From Clarkia xantiana subsp. parviflora (lineage: Eukaryota; Streptophyta; Magnoliopsida; Myrtales; Onagraceae), in assembly GCA_036873135.1 (NCBI GenBank), contig JAPTYO010000023.1, positions 601,635-665,634 of the forward strand: a stretch of 64,000 nucleotides of DNA. The letters run 5' to 3'. A program made the position numbers and the translations under genes. Each line of letters starts with the position of its first letter. Position 1 is the first letter of the stretch. Of the stretch, positions 12,135-22,335 are shown piece by piece. The notes beneath the pieces are model-generated. The model was given only the letters and a program-made list of their open reading frames with translations. It was not told where the DNA came from and did no database searches.

Positions 12135-14530
12135 ATGAGTGAGTTCCTTTTTCTCTTCCTTTTCAGTCGCGTTGCTTCCTTTCCTATTGCTAGCTTAGTA
12201 TCGTGACCTTCCTTGGGGTATTAGTCGAAATTTGATTCGTGCTTTGGGGTTTCTTGCTATCTTTGCCTTAGGTCTTGCTATTCTGTCAGAGAACCATATC
12301 ACTAGGTCCGATTACAACGAACATGTCACCCTAGGAGATATCAGTCCCCTAGATGAGCCTTTGTATCCTTTTCTCCCCTCCTTGGGGAATACTCGCGGGA
12401 CGGCGACGGAGCCTCCTATAGGGAAGGTCGCCGTGTACCCCTCTCAGATCCGATTCGGGCTGAGGCTACCTTACTGTGACGAGCTTATAGAGTTGAGCAG
12501 GTTCTTCAGGATTTCTCCTGTGAACCTTGCCCCCAGTGCCCTCCGCGTCTGGGTGGGCTTCCGGGTATTGTGCCATTGGTACTCCTGGAAGTACTCTCTC
12601 GTTCTATTCCGATGTTTCTATCGGTTCCAGTACCGGACGAGGGTGGGGTTTGCGAGTTTCGTAACTCGCCATCCGACCTTCAAAGATCCCTGATTCTCTG
12701 ATTTCGGGTTGAGTGGGGTCGAGTGGGATACCTCCCTCCGTTTTGTGACCCAGATTGACAATTCGGCCAGTCACTGGGCTAAGCACTACTTCTTCATTAC
12801 GGACCGATACGTCACTTGGTCGGTCCTGAATGAGGATCGGTCCGATGGTTGGCCTGCTTTTGGAGAGTTCTCTTCGGATGATTTGAAGACTATGAAGATC
12901 ATTCACGAGAGCAACAGGACCCGGTCTTACTGCCCCGTGTCTTTAATAACTGAGACGGATCTTTACGAGGCCGGGATCAGTCTGACTCCTGACTCCGGGG
13001 GTTCGGTATGTCACTTGGTCTTTCCATCTTTATTTACCTTCTGCTCTTCCTTTGTAGGTTGGTTTCATGGAAAAACCTATAACATGCAGGGAGCCCCTGT
13101 TGACCTGAGCAAGAGGAAGGCTCCTTCTAGTTCTGCTTTGAAGAAATCCCCCCTGCCTGGGAAGAAGGCTGGGGCCTCTGGTATGCTTTCTCCTATTTGC
13201 TTCTTTATGATATAACTTATGTTTTCCTTATCTTGTTTTTCTTACCTTGCTAGTGCACTCCCCCTTGGTGACTGAGAGGGTCGTCTCCGTTGGCAGAGAT
13301 TCTGGACCTTCCAAGTCCAAGCCGCGGCGATCTGATTCTGAGGCCGGGGCCTCGGCTGCTAAGAGGAAGAAGGCTGTGGATCCTGCTTCGCCTACTGCTC
13401 GTCCTCCGACCCTATCTCGTGATAAGGAGATGGTGGTCGAAGAGGTGCCTTCCCTGGCTGACAAAGGGAAGCGACCTGCTGGTGGTGGTTCCCCTGCCCC
13501 CCAGCCGAGGGCACGGTCCTCAGGTATGATCTCTACCTTGTGCTGATCCTTGTATGTTTATACTCTCCTTTGACTTGCTTTGCTTGTGTAGGTGGGCCTC
13601 CGACTTTAAGTCGGAAGGATTTCGCACGGCTCACTGATGAAGATGTTATTGGGTCTGAGTGGACTCCCTTCGCTGGTCTGAAGGAGTTCCACCTCGATAG
13701 CACTTCCTCTTTGCGGACTCCTGAGGTTGGTGTCCGCGTACTCCGTGGTGCCGTTCCCCCTGGGGATCGTGTTGCTCCGCCCAAGTCTCCTGGGGAGACT
13801 CGGCGCTTTGTTCAAGGGGTACTTTCTCGTTATGCACCTGTAAGTTGTTCTTTGCTTTCCTCTTGTTTCTTTCATAGTGTCTATCTTTCGGTTATTCATC
13901 CCTTGTTTGAATTGTTAGGGCATATCTGACATGGTGAACATGTCCTCGCTCGTACTCGAGTTATCTGACGAGAGGAAGACCCTTGAGGACAGCCAGGTTT
14001 CTCTCAAGGCGGAGGTCGCCACTGCTGCCGAGAAGGCGCGTATATCTGATTTGAGACTGCAGGAGCTCCAGGACCAGGTGTCCTTGCTTGAAACCACTGT
14101 GGGCAGTTTGCGTCGGGAAGCTGAGGTTGCCGCATCTGTCCATTCTGAGGAGCTGCGGAGGTTGGAGACTAAGTGTCGGGCGGAGGAGAGGGCTGTCGCG
14201 GTATCTGAATACAAGGCCTCCTCTGCCTTCACCGCCGACTATAGCACGCGTCTCACCCAGGAGATGAACCAGTTCGGTGAGTATCTGGTTGATCACATAT
14301 ACCGGATTGATCCTCAGTTCCCCTTTGGTGACCTTGGTGACTTTGGGCCATATGCCACTGGCTACGCGACTGTTCTGATGGGTCAGGCTGCCGTTGCAGA
14401 CGAGCCTGCCCCTGCCCAGGTGGATGCTACACCTGTGGAGATTGGTACCTCAGACTCCTCCTCTTCATCCATTTCCGCTGGCGGTTCAGCTTCAGGGGGT
14501 GAGGGTGACTCCCCCGAGGGTTCTGACTGA
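12135..14530 (+). pseudogene. Antisense accessory gene of the Gypsy element (plant gypsy-type transposon protein), one in-frame stop
   Basis: A six-exon model on the strand opposite to gag: 12135-12138, 12290-13005, 13090-13180, 13254-13523, 13592-13839 and 13919-14530. All junctions are GT-AG and phases agree, giving about 646 codons that end in TGA. The N-terminal part (KVAVYPSQIRFGLRLPYCDE, then WVGFRVLCHWY) resembles the putative gypsy-type transposon domain found in antisense ORFs of plant Tat-like elements. The middle is Ser/Pro/Lys-rich, and the last exon starts with a predicted coiled coil (SDERKTLEDSQVSLKAEVA onward) and ends in an acidic Ser/Gly tail. A TGA at 12691-12693 interrupts exon 2 in frame between HPTFKDP and FSDFGL, so this copy is probably dead. 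The function of these proteins is unknown. The start in exon 1 (ATG plus one base) and the 13006-13089 intron are the least certain points. Confidence 0.65.
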
Positions 14531-15038
14531 CTTGTTTATCTCATACTATCCTTGTATATAATTACACTCCTTCTCCCCTTGCATGGGTTGAGTGTCCTTT
14601 GAGATTGTGATGGTGTTTGTTGTTACTTTCCTTTGCCGCATTATGTTGTTGACTACGTGGTTCGTTTGCCTTTACATTAGTGCTTCTCATGCTTTTGTAT
14701 ATATCTCTTCTCATGATGGCTCCCTATGCCTTGTGTATGGCTCTTTGGGTATGGACTCTTTACTTGATGTGTTTCCTTTACTTATCCTTCTTTCGTGTTT
14801 TCCTTCATGTCTTACCTGCCATTTCATAAAGAAAAAACATTACTTGTTCTTCACATTACTTTACTTAGAAATTTCTTTCTCATGTTACCCTTCCGAGCAT
14901 GATATCCTTCTAAGCATGGTACCCTTTCAAACATGGTATCCTTTCAAACATGGTGTGATGATCTCTTCTGATACCCCTTACACGGTATACGTTGTACTGT
15001 TAGACCAAAGATACGCTCTTGGTGGGCGTCGAAATCTT
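14531..15038 (+). other. Element interior, T-rich, no supported gene
   Basis: Lies between the antisense gene stop and the tandem repeats. A 177-codon open frame (14592-15125) has no recognisable domain and runs into the repeats. It includes small direct repeats such as CATGGTATCCTTTCAAACAT near 14930. It may hold the 3' end of the antisense transcript. Confidence 0.4.
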
Positions 15039-15310
15039 TTCACGAGACAGGCTCTCGGACGGCACTTAACGTTTCACAGGATAGGCTCCCGGAGGGCACA
15101 GGTTAGTCCACCGATACCTTCTTGACGGGTGTCAAACTGTTCACGAGACAGGCTCTCGGACGGCACTTAACGTTTCGCAGGATAGGCTCCCGGAGGGCAC
15201 AGGTTAGTCCACCGATACCTTCTTGACGGGTGTCAAACTGTTCACGAGACAGGCTCTCGGACGGCACTTAACGTTTCGCAGGATAGGCTCCCGGAGGGCT
15301 CAGGTTAGAC
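15039..15310. repeat. Tandem repeat, 101-bp unit, about 2.7 copies
   Basis: TTCACGAGACAGGCTCTCGG starts at 15039, 15140 and 15241, an exact spacing of 101 bp. The units also share CAGGATAGGCTCCCGGAGGG and differ at only a few bases. The array is inside the Gypsy element, between the gag-like ORF and the antisense gene. Confidence 0.92.
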
Positions 15311-15349
15311 CAAAGATTCGCTCTTGGTGGGCGTCGAACTGGTAGTTTG

Positions 15350-15835
15350 AAATCTACCTCAAGATACGCTCTTGGGGGCGTCGAACTGGTAGTGTTTTTT
15401 CTACCTCAAGATACGCTCTTGGGGGCGTCGAATCTGGTAGGTTGCAAATCTACCTCAAGATACGCTCCTGGGGGCGTCGAATTCGTAGTTTTTGGAAACC
15501 ACTCTCAAGATACGCTCTTGGTGCGTCGAAGTCGTAGTGTAATAACTACTCTCAAGATACGCTCTTGGGGGCGTCGAAGGTTGTAGTATGAACACTACTC
15601 TCAAGATACGCTCTTGGGGGCGTCGAAGTTCGTAGTTTTTGGAAACCACTCTCAAGATACGCTCTTGGTGCGTCGAAGGTCGTAGTATAATAACTACTCT
15701 CAAGATACGCTCTTGGGGGCGTCGAAGGTCGTAGTATGAACACTACTCTCAAGATACGCTCTTGGGGGCGTCGAATGTCGTAGTACGAAGACTACTCTCA
15801 AGATACGCTCTTGGGGGCGTCGAAGGTTGTTGACT
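15350..15835. repeat. Tandem repeat, about 49-bp unit, ten copies
   Basis: CAAGATACGCTC starts at 15360, 15407, 15456, 15506, 15553, 15602, 15653, 15701, 15750 and 15799. Each unit carries CTTGGGGGCGTCGAA. The spacers alternate in a three-unit order (TTTTTGGAAACC, then TAATAACT, then ATGAACAC) that repeats once, a small higher-order structure of about 147 bp. Open frames through it are by-products. Confidence 0.93.
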
Positions 15836-16087
15836 TGAAGTCATATCTGTGTAAGGATAACTTGGTGATTGTAACATCACATTCACTGGTAAATATTTTT
15901 GAATAACTACTACTCTCTTAGGAGCATTCATGTTTTTGTACACTCGGGATGCCTTGGTGCACCAAGACATCCTTTGTAGGAATTGAAGATAGTTGTAGAG
16001 TTGGAGTAACTTCGTGAGTTCTCCTTCTCAAGAGTTGTTTTTTGAAAAGCTTGTAATGCTAAAACATGCGAAATGCTAGATATGAAA

Positions 16088-19000
16088 CTAAGGATATGGG
16101 GTGGTCACTGTGTCTGTTGCCACGTATTCTTTGAAGCTTCCATTGTAGATCATTTCTTCCACTTCCACCTTCAACACCATGCAGTTGTTGGTTTGATGCC
16201 CCCAGGTCCCATGGTACTCACACCAACCCTGTGCATCTCTACCTAGGAAGGCCTTGCCTTCCTCCCTGCATGCTGGCAGCTCTTGCTTGAGGCGCTTGTG
16301 GAAAATTTCTTCTATGCTGAGCGTGAGGGGTGTGAATGTGAAATTGACACCTCCTCCCAATGTGTCTGCTTCTCTTCCTTTCTCTGGAACTTCATCCAAC
16401 TGTTCCGCCTCTTGTTCAAATGCCCTGTCCAGTTTCGCCTTGAGCTCTCTCATTGTGCTCGTCATGACCATCTCATAGGGCCCTCCATAGGCCTTGAATG
16501 AGCTTGGATGCATGTGTCTGATGAATGCTCTGACTGCTTCTCCCCTTGTGATGTCCATGTTGGCACCATAATTGAAGAATCTCTGGAAATAGCTTGATAT
16601 GGGCTCCTGCGGCATTTGCTTGATATCATCTATGTGGCGGAAGCCTCTTAGGATGGAGTCCCTTGTCCTGCTCCCTATTATGGTGTCCGGCTGCCAAGGT
16701 ATGGATGTCACCTTCACAGCCTTGCTCCTGTGTTTCCTTGTAGGCACTGTTTGAAAAAGCTGCCTGCTCAAACGGAGTGTCACTCCACTCCTCCTCCTTG
16801 CTTGCCTTTGTCTCCCTCCCCTCTTTCTTCTTTCCTGGTTGGCTCCTGCCATGACCATAGCCACTGTATCTGTCCTGTGTGATCCATGTCTCATTGAATT
16901 GACATAGCATTGTCTTGCAGTGCGTTGATCACCCAGGACCTCTCCAACTCCGTTCTCCGTGATGTACTTCAGCTTCTGGTGAACAGTGGATGGCACTATT
17001 TCATATGGATTTATGGTTGTCCTTCCTAGGATCCCATTGTAGGCTCCCAGGCTTTCAACCACCAAGAAATTGACATTTACCTTCAGCTGGGTCCATCCTT
17101 GGCCCATGGTCACTGGCAATGTTATCATCCCCAGGGGGTAGCTTGTTGCCCCTGAGAAGCCAACTAGGGGGAAGTTGACCGGATTGATGTCTGCTTTGGT
17201 TTTCCCTATCTCTTCCAACACTCTCAGGCTTAGGAGGTCAGCTGAGCTGCCCCCATCCACCAAAATTCTCTTTACATCAAAATTATCAATATCTAAAGTA
17301 ATAACTAGAGCATCGTCATGTGGAAAGACGATGTGGCTCTTGTCCTTCTCTGAGAACTCTATCTTCACTTCTTCTCCTTCTCTTGGTCTTTTTCTCCACC
17401 TTGGCACTGAGCTTAGCTTGGATGCATAGACCTCTCTTGCATTAGCAGTTGGGCCTCCTGATGCTGCTCCTCCATGTATCATATTGATGACTCCTCTTTT
17501 GTTAGGTGGAGGGTTATAGTCTACCTTTTCCTTGCCCTTGTCTTTCTGTGGTGGCCCCAGCTGCATACTATTGCCCCCATGGTCTACGAACTGCTTTAGT
17601 TCTCCCCTCTGGACGATGTTGTTTATGCTTAGCTTTAAGCTAAAGCATTCATTTGTGTCGTGACCATAAGCCTCGTGGTTGTCACACCATCTATCCTTGT
17701 GATTTCCTACCATTGGGGCTCTCCACCTTGCAGGGGGTGACCATAGCTTTTGGTTCCGCATCTCTCTAAGTACGGTGGCTGGAGTGGCGTTCAGTGGGAT
17801 GAACTTAATGACGTTTATTTCTCTGGCCTTTAAGGGTTCACCCATTTGGTTTCTCTGCTGTGGTGGACGCCACTCCTGCTGTCTTGCATGCTGTGGTGCC
17901 TGGGGTGGCTTGCCTTTGTTTGGCCTTTGATTATCCTCCTTTGCTGCCTGGATTTTGGCCTTCTTGCTTGCCCTGTGCCTTTCAAGGTCAATATGCGTTT
18001 TAACTCTTCCTGCAAGCTCCTCTAAGGTGCTTGCTGGCTTTTTGGCCATCTTTTCAGCCAATGTTGACCCAAAGCGACCTAAGTTTCTGATAAAGGCTCG
18101 GATTATCTCCCCTTCAGTGATGTCTCCCTGGATGTCTGCAATATTCTGGTTGAACCTGGTGTAGTAGCTGGCCAGGGTTTCATCGTATTCTTGTTTTACG
18201 TCATCAATGGAGCCTGTTCCCTTGAGGAGTTTCCTCTCCCCTAGGTATCTCTGCAGAAACTTAGCTTTTAGCTGCTCCCATGAGTGGATGCTCTCAGAGG
18301 GCAGGCTGAAGAACCAATGTGAGGCCACCCCTGATAGGGTGTTTGGGAAAAGGAGTGCCTTGTATCTTTCGTCAGTTGTCCTCCCGAATAGAGAGGCCTC
18401 ATGCTGTTGGATATGCTCTAGGGGGTCTCCCTTCCCATTGTACTTTGCAATTTGCACGGTGTGCAGGGAGTCTGGCACCCTGTTCATCTCCAGTTCCCTT
18501 GTGAAAGGGTGGTTCGTCTTGTCACTTAGACAATGCAGGCTGGGTTTCTTTGACTCATTCAATTTCCGGGTTATCATGGCTTCTATCTCCTCCGGGGTAA
18601 TCATCACCTGTGCCGGAGTATAATCCCTCTGATATCCATTGTAGTTGTAGACTGGGCTTACTGGGTTCCCTTGTCCCTGCTGGTATGGACTGTAGGTGTA
18701 CTCTTGATACGCCTGCTGGGGTGCTTCATAGAAGTCCTGCCTCCTTGGAGGTCTTGCTTGTCTTTCCTCCCCAAGCGGGGTGTAAGCCCTGTTGTTCTGC
18801 TGTTGCCTAGGAGGCACAAATTGTTGCCTGCCCTCTGGGGGTGGCTCCTGGTGATATCTTCTTTGTTCCTCTCGCTGCCCTGCTCGAGGGTGCGAGTAGT
18901 ACTCTTCTGCTGGGATCTGCTCCTCCTCCTGAGCTTCAGTGTAAGTCCCTTGGGTGTATGCCTGCCTTGCATATGCTGTGTGGGCGCGGTTGCCACCTCT

Positions 19001-19336
19001 CTGTGCTGGCATCCCATACGGGTACCCTTGGGGTTGCTCTTCATAATAGTATCCCTCAGGGGGTGCCGTGTTGTGGGAAGGCACTCCCTGTTGTCCTCTT
19101 GCTCTCTGTGGCCTTCTTGCCCGGGGGGTGGAGGCTGTGGAGGACTCAGCCCCAGCTGGGCGTGAAGGTCCTCCCTCCTGGTTGTTCTGTTGCTGAGGAG
19201 GTTGTGGTATTTCTTGGGGCTCTGGATGCATTGGCTGCTTCCCAGGGTCAGGCCGCCTCCCTGGAGGTATGGGTTCTCTTCTCCGCCCATTGCCTCCGGG
19301 TGGGTGTTGGGGCCTGGACACCCTACTGTTCGTCAT
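16088..19336 (-). CDS. Gag/protease-like polyprotein of the Gypsy element, 1082 aa
   Basis: A single open frame starting about 35 bases after the primer binding site. Residues 1-250 are a disordered Pro/Gln/Tyr-rich region. Residues 270-460 match the retrotransposon gag family (WFFSLPSESIHSWEQLKAKF, then FIRNLGRFG). A zinc-knuckle-like module follows with Cys551, His554, His559 and Cys564. Residues 680-790 form a retropepsin-like domain with ILVDGGSSADLL (Asp694), where plant Gypsy proteases usually have D-T/S/N-G. Residues 890-980 repeat the C-terminal half of a gag domain (PISSYFQRF, then RGEAVRAFIR), and a second knuckle-like module has Cys1039, His1042, His1047 and Cys1052. There is no reverse transcriptase. 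The protein would package element RNA, with enzymes supplied by a partner element. The C-terminal 200 residues look like a fused piece of a second gag. Confidence 0.88.
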   Translation of the reverse strand: MTNSRVSRPQHPPGGNGRRREPIPPGRRPDPGKQPMHPEPQEIPQPPQQQNNQEGGPSRPAGAESSTASTPRARRPQRARGQQGVPSHNTAPPEGYYYEEQPQGYPYGMPAQRGGNRAHTAYARQAYTQGTYTEAQEEEQIPAEEYYSHPRAGQREEQRRYHQEPPPEGRQQFVPPRQQQNNRAYTPLGEERQARPPRRQDFYEAPQQAYQEYTYSPYQQGQGNPVSPVYNYNGYQRDYTPAQVMITPEEIEAMITRKLNESKKPSLHCLSDKTNHPFTRELEMNRVPDSLHTVQIAKYNGKGDPLEHIQQHEASLFGRTTDERYKALLFPNTLSGVASHWFFSLPSESIHSWEQLKAKFLQRYLGERKLLKGTGSIDDVKQEYDETLASYYTRFNQNIADIQGDITEGEIIRAFIRNLGRFGSTLAEKMAKKPASTLEELAGRVKTHIDLERHRASKKAKIQAAKEDNQRPNKGKPPQAPQHARQQEWRPPQQRNQMGEPLKAREINVIKFIPLNATPATVLREMRNQKLWSPPARWRAPMVGNHKDRWCDNHEAYGHDTNECFSLKLSINNIVQRGELKQFVDHGGNSMQLGPPQKDKGKEKVDYNPPPNKRGVINMIHGGAASGGPTANAREVYASKLSSVPRWRKRPREGEEVKIEFSEKDKSHIVFPHDDALVITLDIDNFDVKRILVDGGSSADLLSLRVLEEIGKTKADINPVNFPLVGFSGATSYPLGMITLPVTMGQGWTQLKVNVNFLVVESLGAYNGILGRTTINPYEIVPSTVHQKLKYITENGVGEVLGDQRTARQCYVNSMRHGSHRTDTVAMVMAGANQERRKRGGRQRQARRRSGVTLRLSRQLFQTVPTRKHRSKAVKVTSIPWQPDTIIGSRTRDSILRGFRHIDDIKQMPQEPISSYFQRFFNYGANMDITRGEAVRAFIRHMHPSSFKAYGGPYEMVMTSTMRELKAKLDRAFEQEAEQLDEVPEKGREADTLGGGVNFTFTPLTLSIEEIFHKRLKQELPACREEGKAFLGRDAQGWCEYHGTWGHQTNNCMVLKVEVEEMIYNGSFKEYVATDTVTTPYP

Positions 19337-19369
19337 AGCTCGTGTAATAGCCAGGCTTTCTGTCCGAAG

Positions 19370-19385
19370 CCTACAGACGGCGCCA
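19370..19385 (-). other. Primer binding site of the Gypsy element
   Basis: Minus strand TGGCGCCGTCTGTAGG, two bases (CT) inside the LTR end AACTTAACA. TGGCGCCGT is a start commonly seen in large plant Gypsy elements. Its position fixes the right-hand LTR as the 5' LTR and the minus strand as the coding strand. Confidence 0.85.
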
Positions 19386-19387
19386 AG

Positions 19388-20249
19388 TGTTAAGTTATGA
19401 GATCTAGGTCAACGGGGTGTCAGCTTTGATCTCACTCCTTACGGGGGATATGTGTGATCCGATGTTCCTGAGCTGCTCTGCCTTAGTCTATCTTCTCCTT
19501 TCCTTCCTTCCTTCCTCTGCTCCTTCTCTCCTTCTACCCTGCAGAAGGGGCAATACCAGACACGGAGGAGGGGGGGTGGTGCCTGGTGAACCCTCTCCGA
19601 TGCCTAAGTCAGTACTTTTTCTAGAGAGATAAAGCTAGAGAGATGTCAGAGCTAAAATGTTCAAATGGCCAAGATGTTCAAATGAGTTGTGAAGGTGGGG
19701 TATTTATAGGCAACGGTGTCATTAAGGTGGCTTAATGACATCGTTAGCCCTTAAACACAATTAATTAACCTTTAAACCTATAATTAAAACTTTAGGATTC
19801 GGATGAGGCAGGCGGAATGGACCGAGCATGGCCGTCTGAAAGGGGTGTCGGGACCCTTGGGGGGGGAGAAATCCAACCCCCAAGGGTAGGGGTTGGGTGA
19901 GGACACCCAACCCCTCCTAGGGAGGGTGGGGTTGGCCAACCCCATCCCTCCTAGGAGGGATCGGGTTGGCCGACCCGATCTCCCCTAGGAGAGATCGGGT
20001 TGGCCAACCCGATCTCTCCTAGGAGAGATCGGGTCGGCTGACCCGATCTCCCCTAGGGGAGGTCGGGTGTGGCCACCCAACCTCACCTAGGTGAGTTCGC
20101 CTCTGTCGGACGGGCGCTTCGGCCCCGTCCGAGCCGTTGATGTTCTCGCGAAGTGTCCGGGTTGAAGTTTCGATTTGCAATCATAAATGGGACGATAAAA
20201 ATACAACGGTTCGGAAGTCAACGGGTTCAAATTGGGCGTATATCCATCA
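19388..20249 (-). repeat. 5' LTR of the Gypsy element (complete, 862 bp)
   Basis: In element orientation it begins TGATGGATATACG and ends AACTTAACA, the canonical TG...CA ends. It contains a palindrome array (19853-20097), a TATA box near 19700 and then the transcribed region up to the primer binding site. It is nearly identical to 9692-10605 except for array length, so the insertion is fairly recent. Confidence 0.93.
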
Positions 20250-22335
20250 GATACCATTTCTCATATCGGAATCATAAGCACCAAGTTTTCTGTGATGGTA
20301 AGTAAGGAAAAATCTTCGATTTCGGCTAATTTTCTCATTTTTTCAATATAACCTCACTCGGACCTCTATTTTTTGTGAAATATGTTTTATTTGTATTCTA
20401 ACTCATCGTATAAGAATGTGGAATGGTTGAAACCATTTCTCATATCGGAATCATAAGCACCAAGTTTTCTGTGATGGTAAGTAAGGAAAAATCTTCTGTT
20501 TCGGCCAATTTTCTCATTTTTTTTCAATTTAACCTCACTCATACCTCTATTTTTTATGAAATCAGTTTTATTTGCATTTTAACTCATCGTATAAGACCGT
20601 GGAATGGTTGAAACCATTTCTCATATCGGAATCATAAGCACCAAGTTTTCTGTGATGGTAAGCAAGGAAAAATCTTCGATTTCGGCCAATTTTCTCATTT
20701 TTTTCAATATAACCTCACTCGGACCTCTATTTTTTGTGAAATATGTTTTATTTGCATTCTAAATTGTAGTATAAGACCGTGGAATGGTTGAAACCTTTTC
20801 TCATATCGGAATCATAAGCACCAAGTTTTCTGTGATGGTAAGTAAGGAAAAATCTTCGATTTCGGCCAATTTTCTCATTTTTTCAATATAACCTCACTCG
20901 GACCTCTATTTTTTGCCAAATATGTTTTATTTGCATTCTAAATTGTCGTATAAGACCTTGGAATGGTTGAAACCTTTTCTCATATCGGAATCATAAGCAC
21001 CAAGTTTTATGTGTGGTAAGTAAGGAAAAATCTTCGATTTCGGCCAATTTTCTCATTTTTTCAATATAACCTCACTCGGACCTCTATTTTTTGTGAAATT
21101 AGTTTTATTTGCATTCTAACTCATCGTATAATACCATGGAATGGTTGAAACCATTTCTCATATCGGAGTCATATGCACCAAGTTTTCTGTGATGGTAAGT
21201 AAGGAAAAATCTTCGATTTCGGCCAATTTTCTCATTTTTTCAATATAACCTCATTCGGACCTCTATTTTTTATGAAATCAGTTTTATTTGAATTCTAACT
21301 TTTCGTATAAGACCGTGGAATGGTTGAAACCATTTCTCATATCGGAATCATAAGTACCAAGTTTTCTGTAATGGTAAGTAAGGAAAAATCTTCGGTTTCG
21401 GCCAATTTTTTCATTTTTTCAATATAATCTCACTCGGACCTCTATTCTTGATGAAATCAGTTTTATTTTCTTTCTAACTCGTCTTATAAGACCGTGGAAT
21501 GGTTGAAACCATTTCTCATATCGGAATCATAAGCACCAAGTTTTCTGTGATGGTAAGTAAAGAAAAATCTTCGATTTCGGCCAATTTTCTCATTTTTTCA
21601 ATATAACCTCACTCGGACCTCTAGTTTTTATGAAATCAGTTTTATTTGCATTCTAACTCGTCGTATAAGACCGTGGAATGGTTGAAACCATTTCTCATAT
21701 CGGAAACATAAGCATCAAGTTTTCTGTGATGGTAAGTAAGGAAAAATCTTCGATTTCGGCCAATTTTCTCATTTTTTTCAATATAACCTCACTCGGACCT
21801 CTATTTTTTATGAAATCAGTTTTATTTGCATTCTAACTCGTCGTATAAGACTGTGGAATGGTTGAAACCATTTCTCATATCGGAATCATAAGCACCAAGT
21901 TTTCTGTGATGGTAAGTAAGGAAAAATCTTCGGTTTCGGCCAATTTTCTCATTTTTTTCAATATAACCTCACTCGGACCTCTAGTTTTTATGAAATCAGT
22001 TTTATTTGCATTGTTACTCGTCGTATAAGACCGTGGAATGGTTGAAACCATTTCTCATATCGGAAACATAAGCACCAAGTTTTCTGTGATGGTAAGTAAG
22101 GAAAAATCTTCGATTTCTGCCAATTTTCTCATTTTTTTCAATATAACCTCACTCGGACCTCTATTTTTTATGAAATATGTTTTATTTGCATTCTAACTCG
22201 TCGTATAAGACCGTGGAATGGTTGAAAACTTTTCTCATATCGGAATCATAAGCACCAAGTTTTCTGTGATGGTAAGTAAGGAAAAATATTCGATTTCGGC
22301 CAATTTTCTTATTTTTCAATATAACCTCACTCAGA
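20250..22335 (+). repeat. Satellite array, subfamily A, block 2
   Basis: Continues the plus-oriented array to the right of the Gypsy element, starting mid-monomer at GATACCATTTCTCATATCGG. About 12 monomers. Several share TTTTTTGTGAAATATGTTTT, a variant not common in block 1. The last monomer changes into subfamily B at about 22335 (CTCAGACTCAAAGCATCACG). Confidence 0.95.

Larger units (their letters stand above)
9692..20249 (-). mobile_element. Gypsy-type LTR retrotransposon, non-autonomous, with antisense gene
   Basis: An element of about 10.6 kb inserted in the satellite, transcribed on the minus strand. It has a 5' LTR at the right end (19388-20249), a primer binding site two bases inside it, a gag/protease-like ORF (16088-19336), tandem repeats (15000-15850), an antisense gene (12135-14530), a purine-rich tract (10606-10623) and a 3' LTR at the left end (9692-10605). 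No reverse transcriptase, RNase H or integrase motif appears anywhere in the interior, so it must depend on another element for copying. A large Gypsy with antisense ORFs fits the plant Tat lineage, but that placement is inference. The left end lacks the last bases of the LTR and about 30 bp of satellite, so no target duplication is visible. Confidence 0.9.

Noticed and set aside
14592..15125. 177-codon hydrophobic plus-strand frame
   Set aside because: Leu/Phe/Ser-rich translation of T-rich DNA that runs into the tandem repeats; no domain.
15347..15970. Repetitive peptides (TPPRAYLES-like) from the 49-bp array
   Set aside because: Arise from translating a tandem DNA repeat whose unit length is not constant; frames break often.
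18671..19338. Two overlapping plus-strand frames of about 165 codons opposite gag
   Set aside because: Shadows of the Pro/Gln-rich gag coding sequence; Leu/Cys/Ser-rich low complexity.
9692..20249. Capture of a host gene by the Gypsy element (GC-rich 11230-11660 segment)
   Set aside because: The CGGCGACG-rich segment looks exon-like, but no frame matches a known host protein; best read as leader of the antisense gene.
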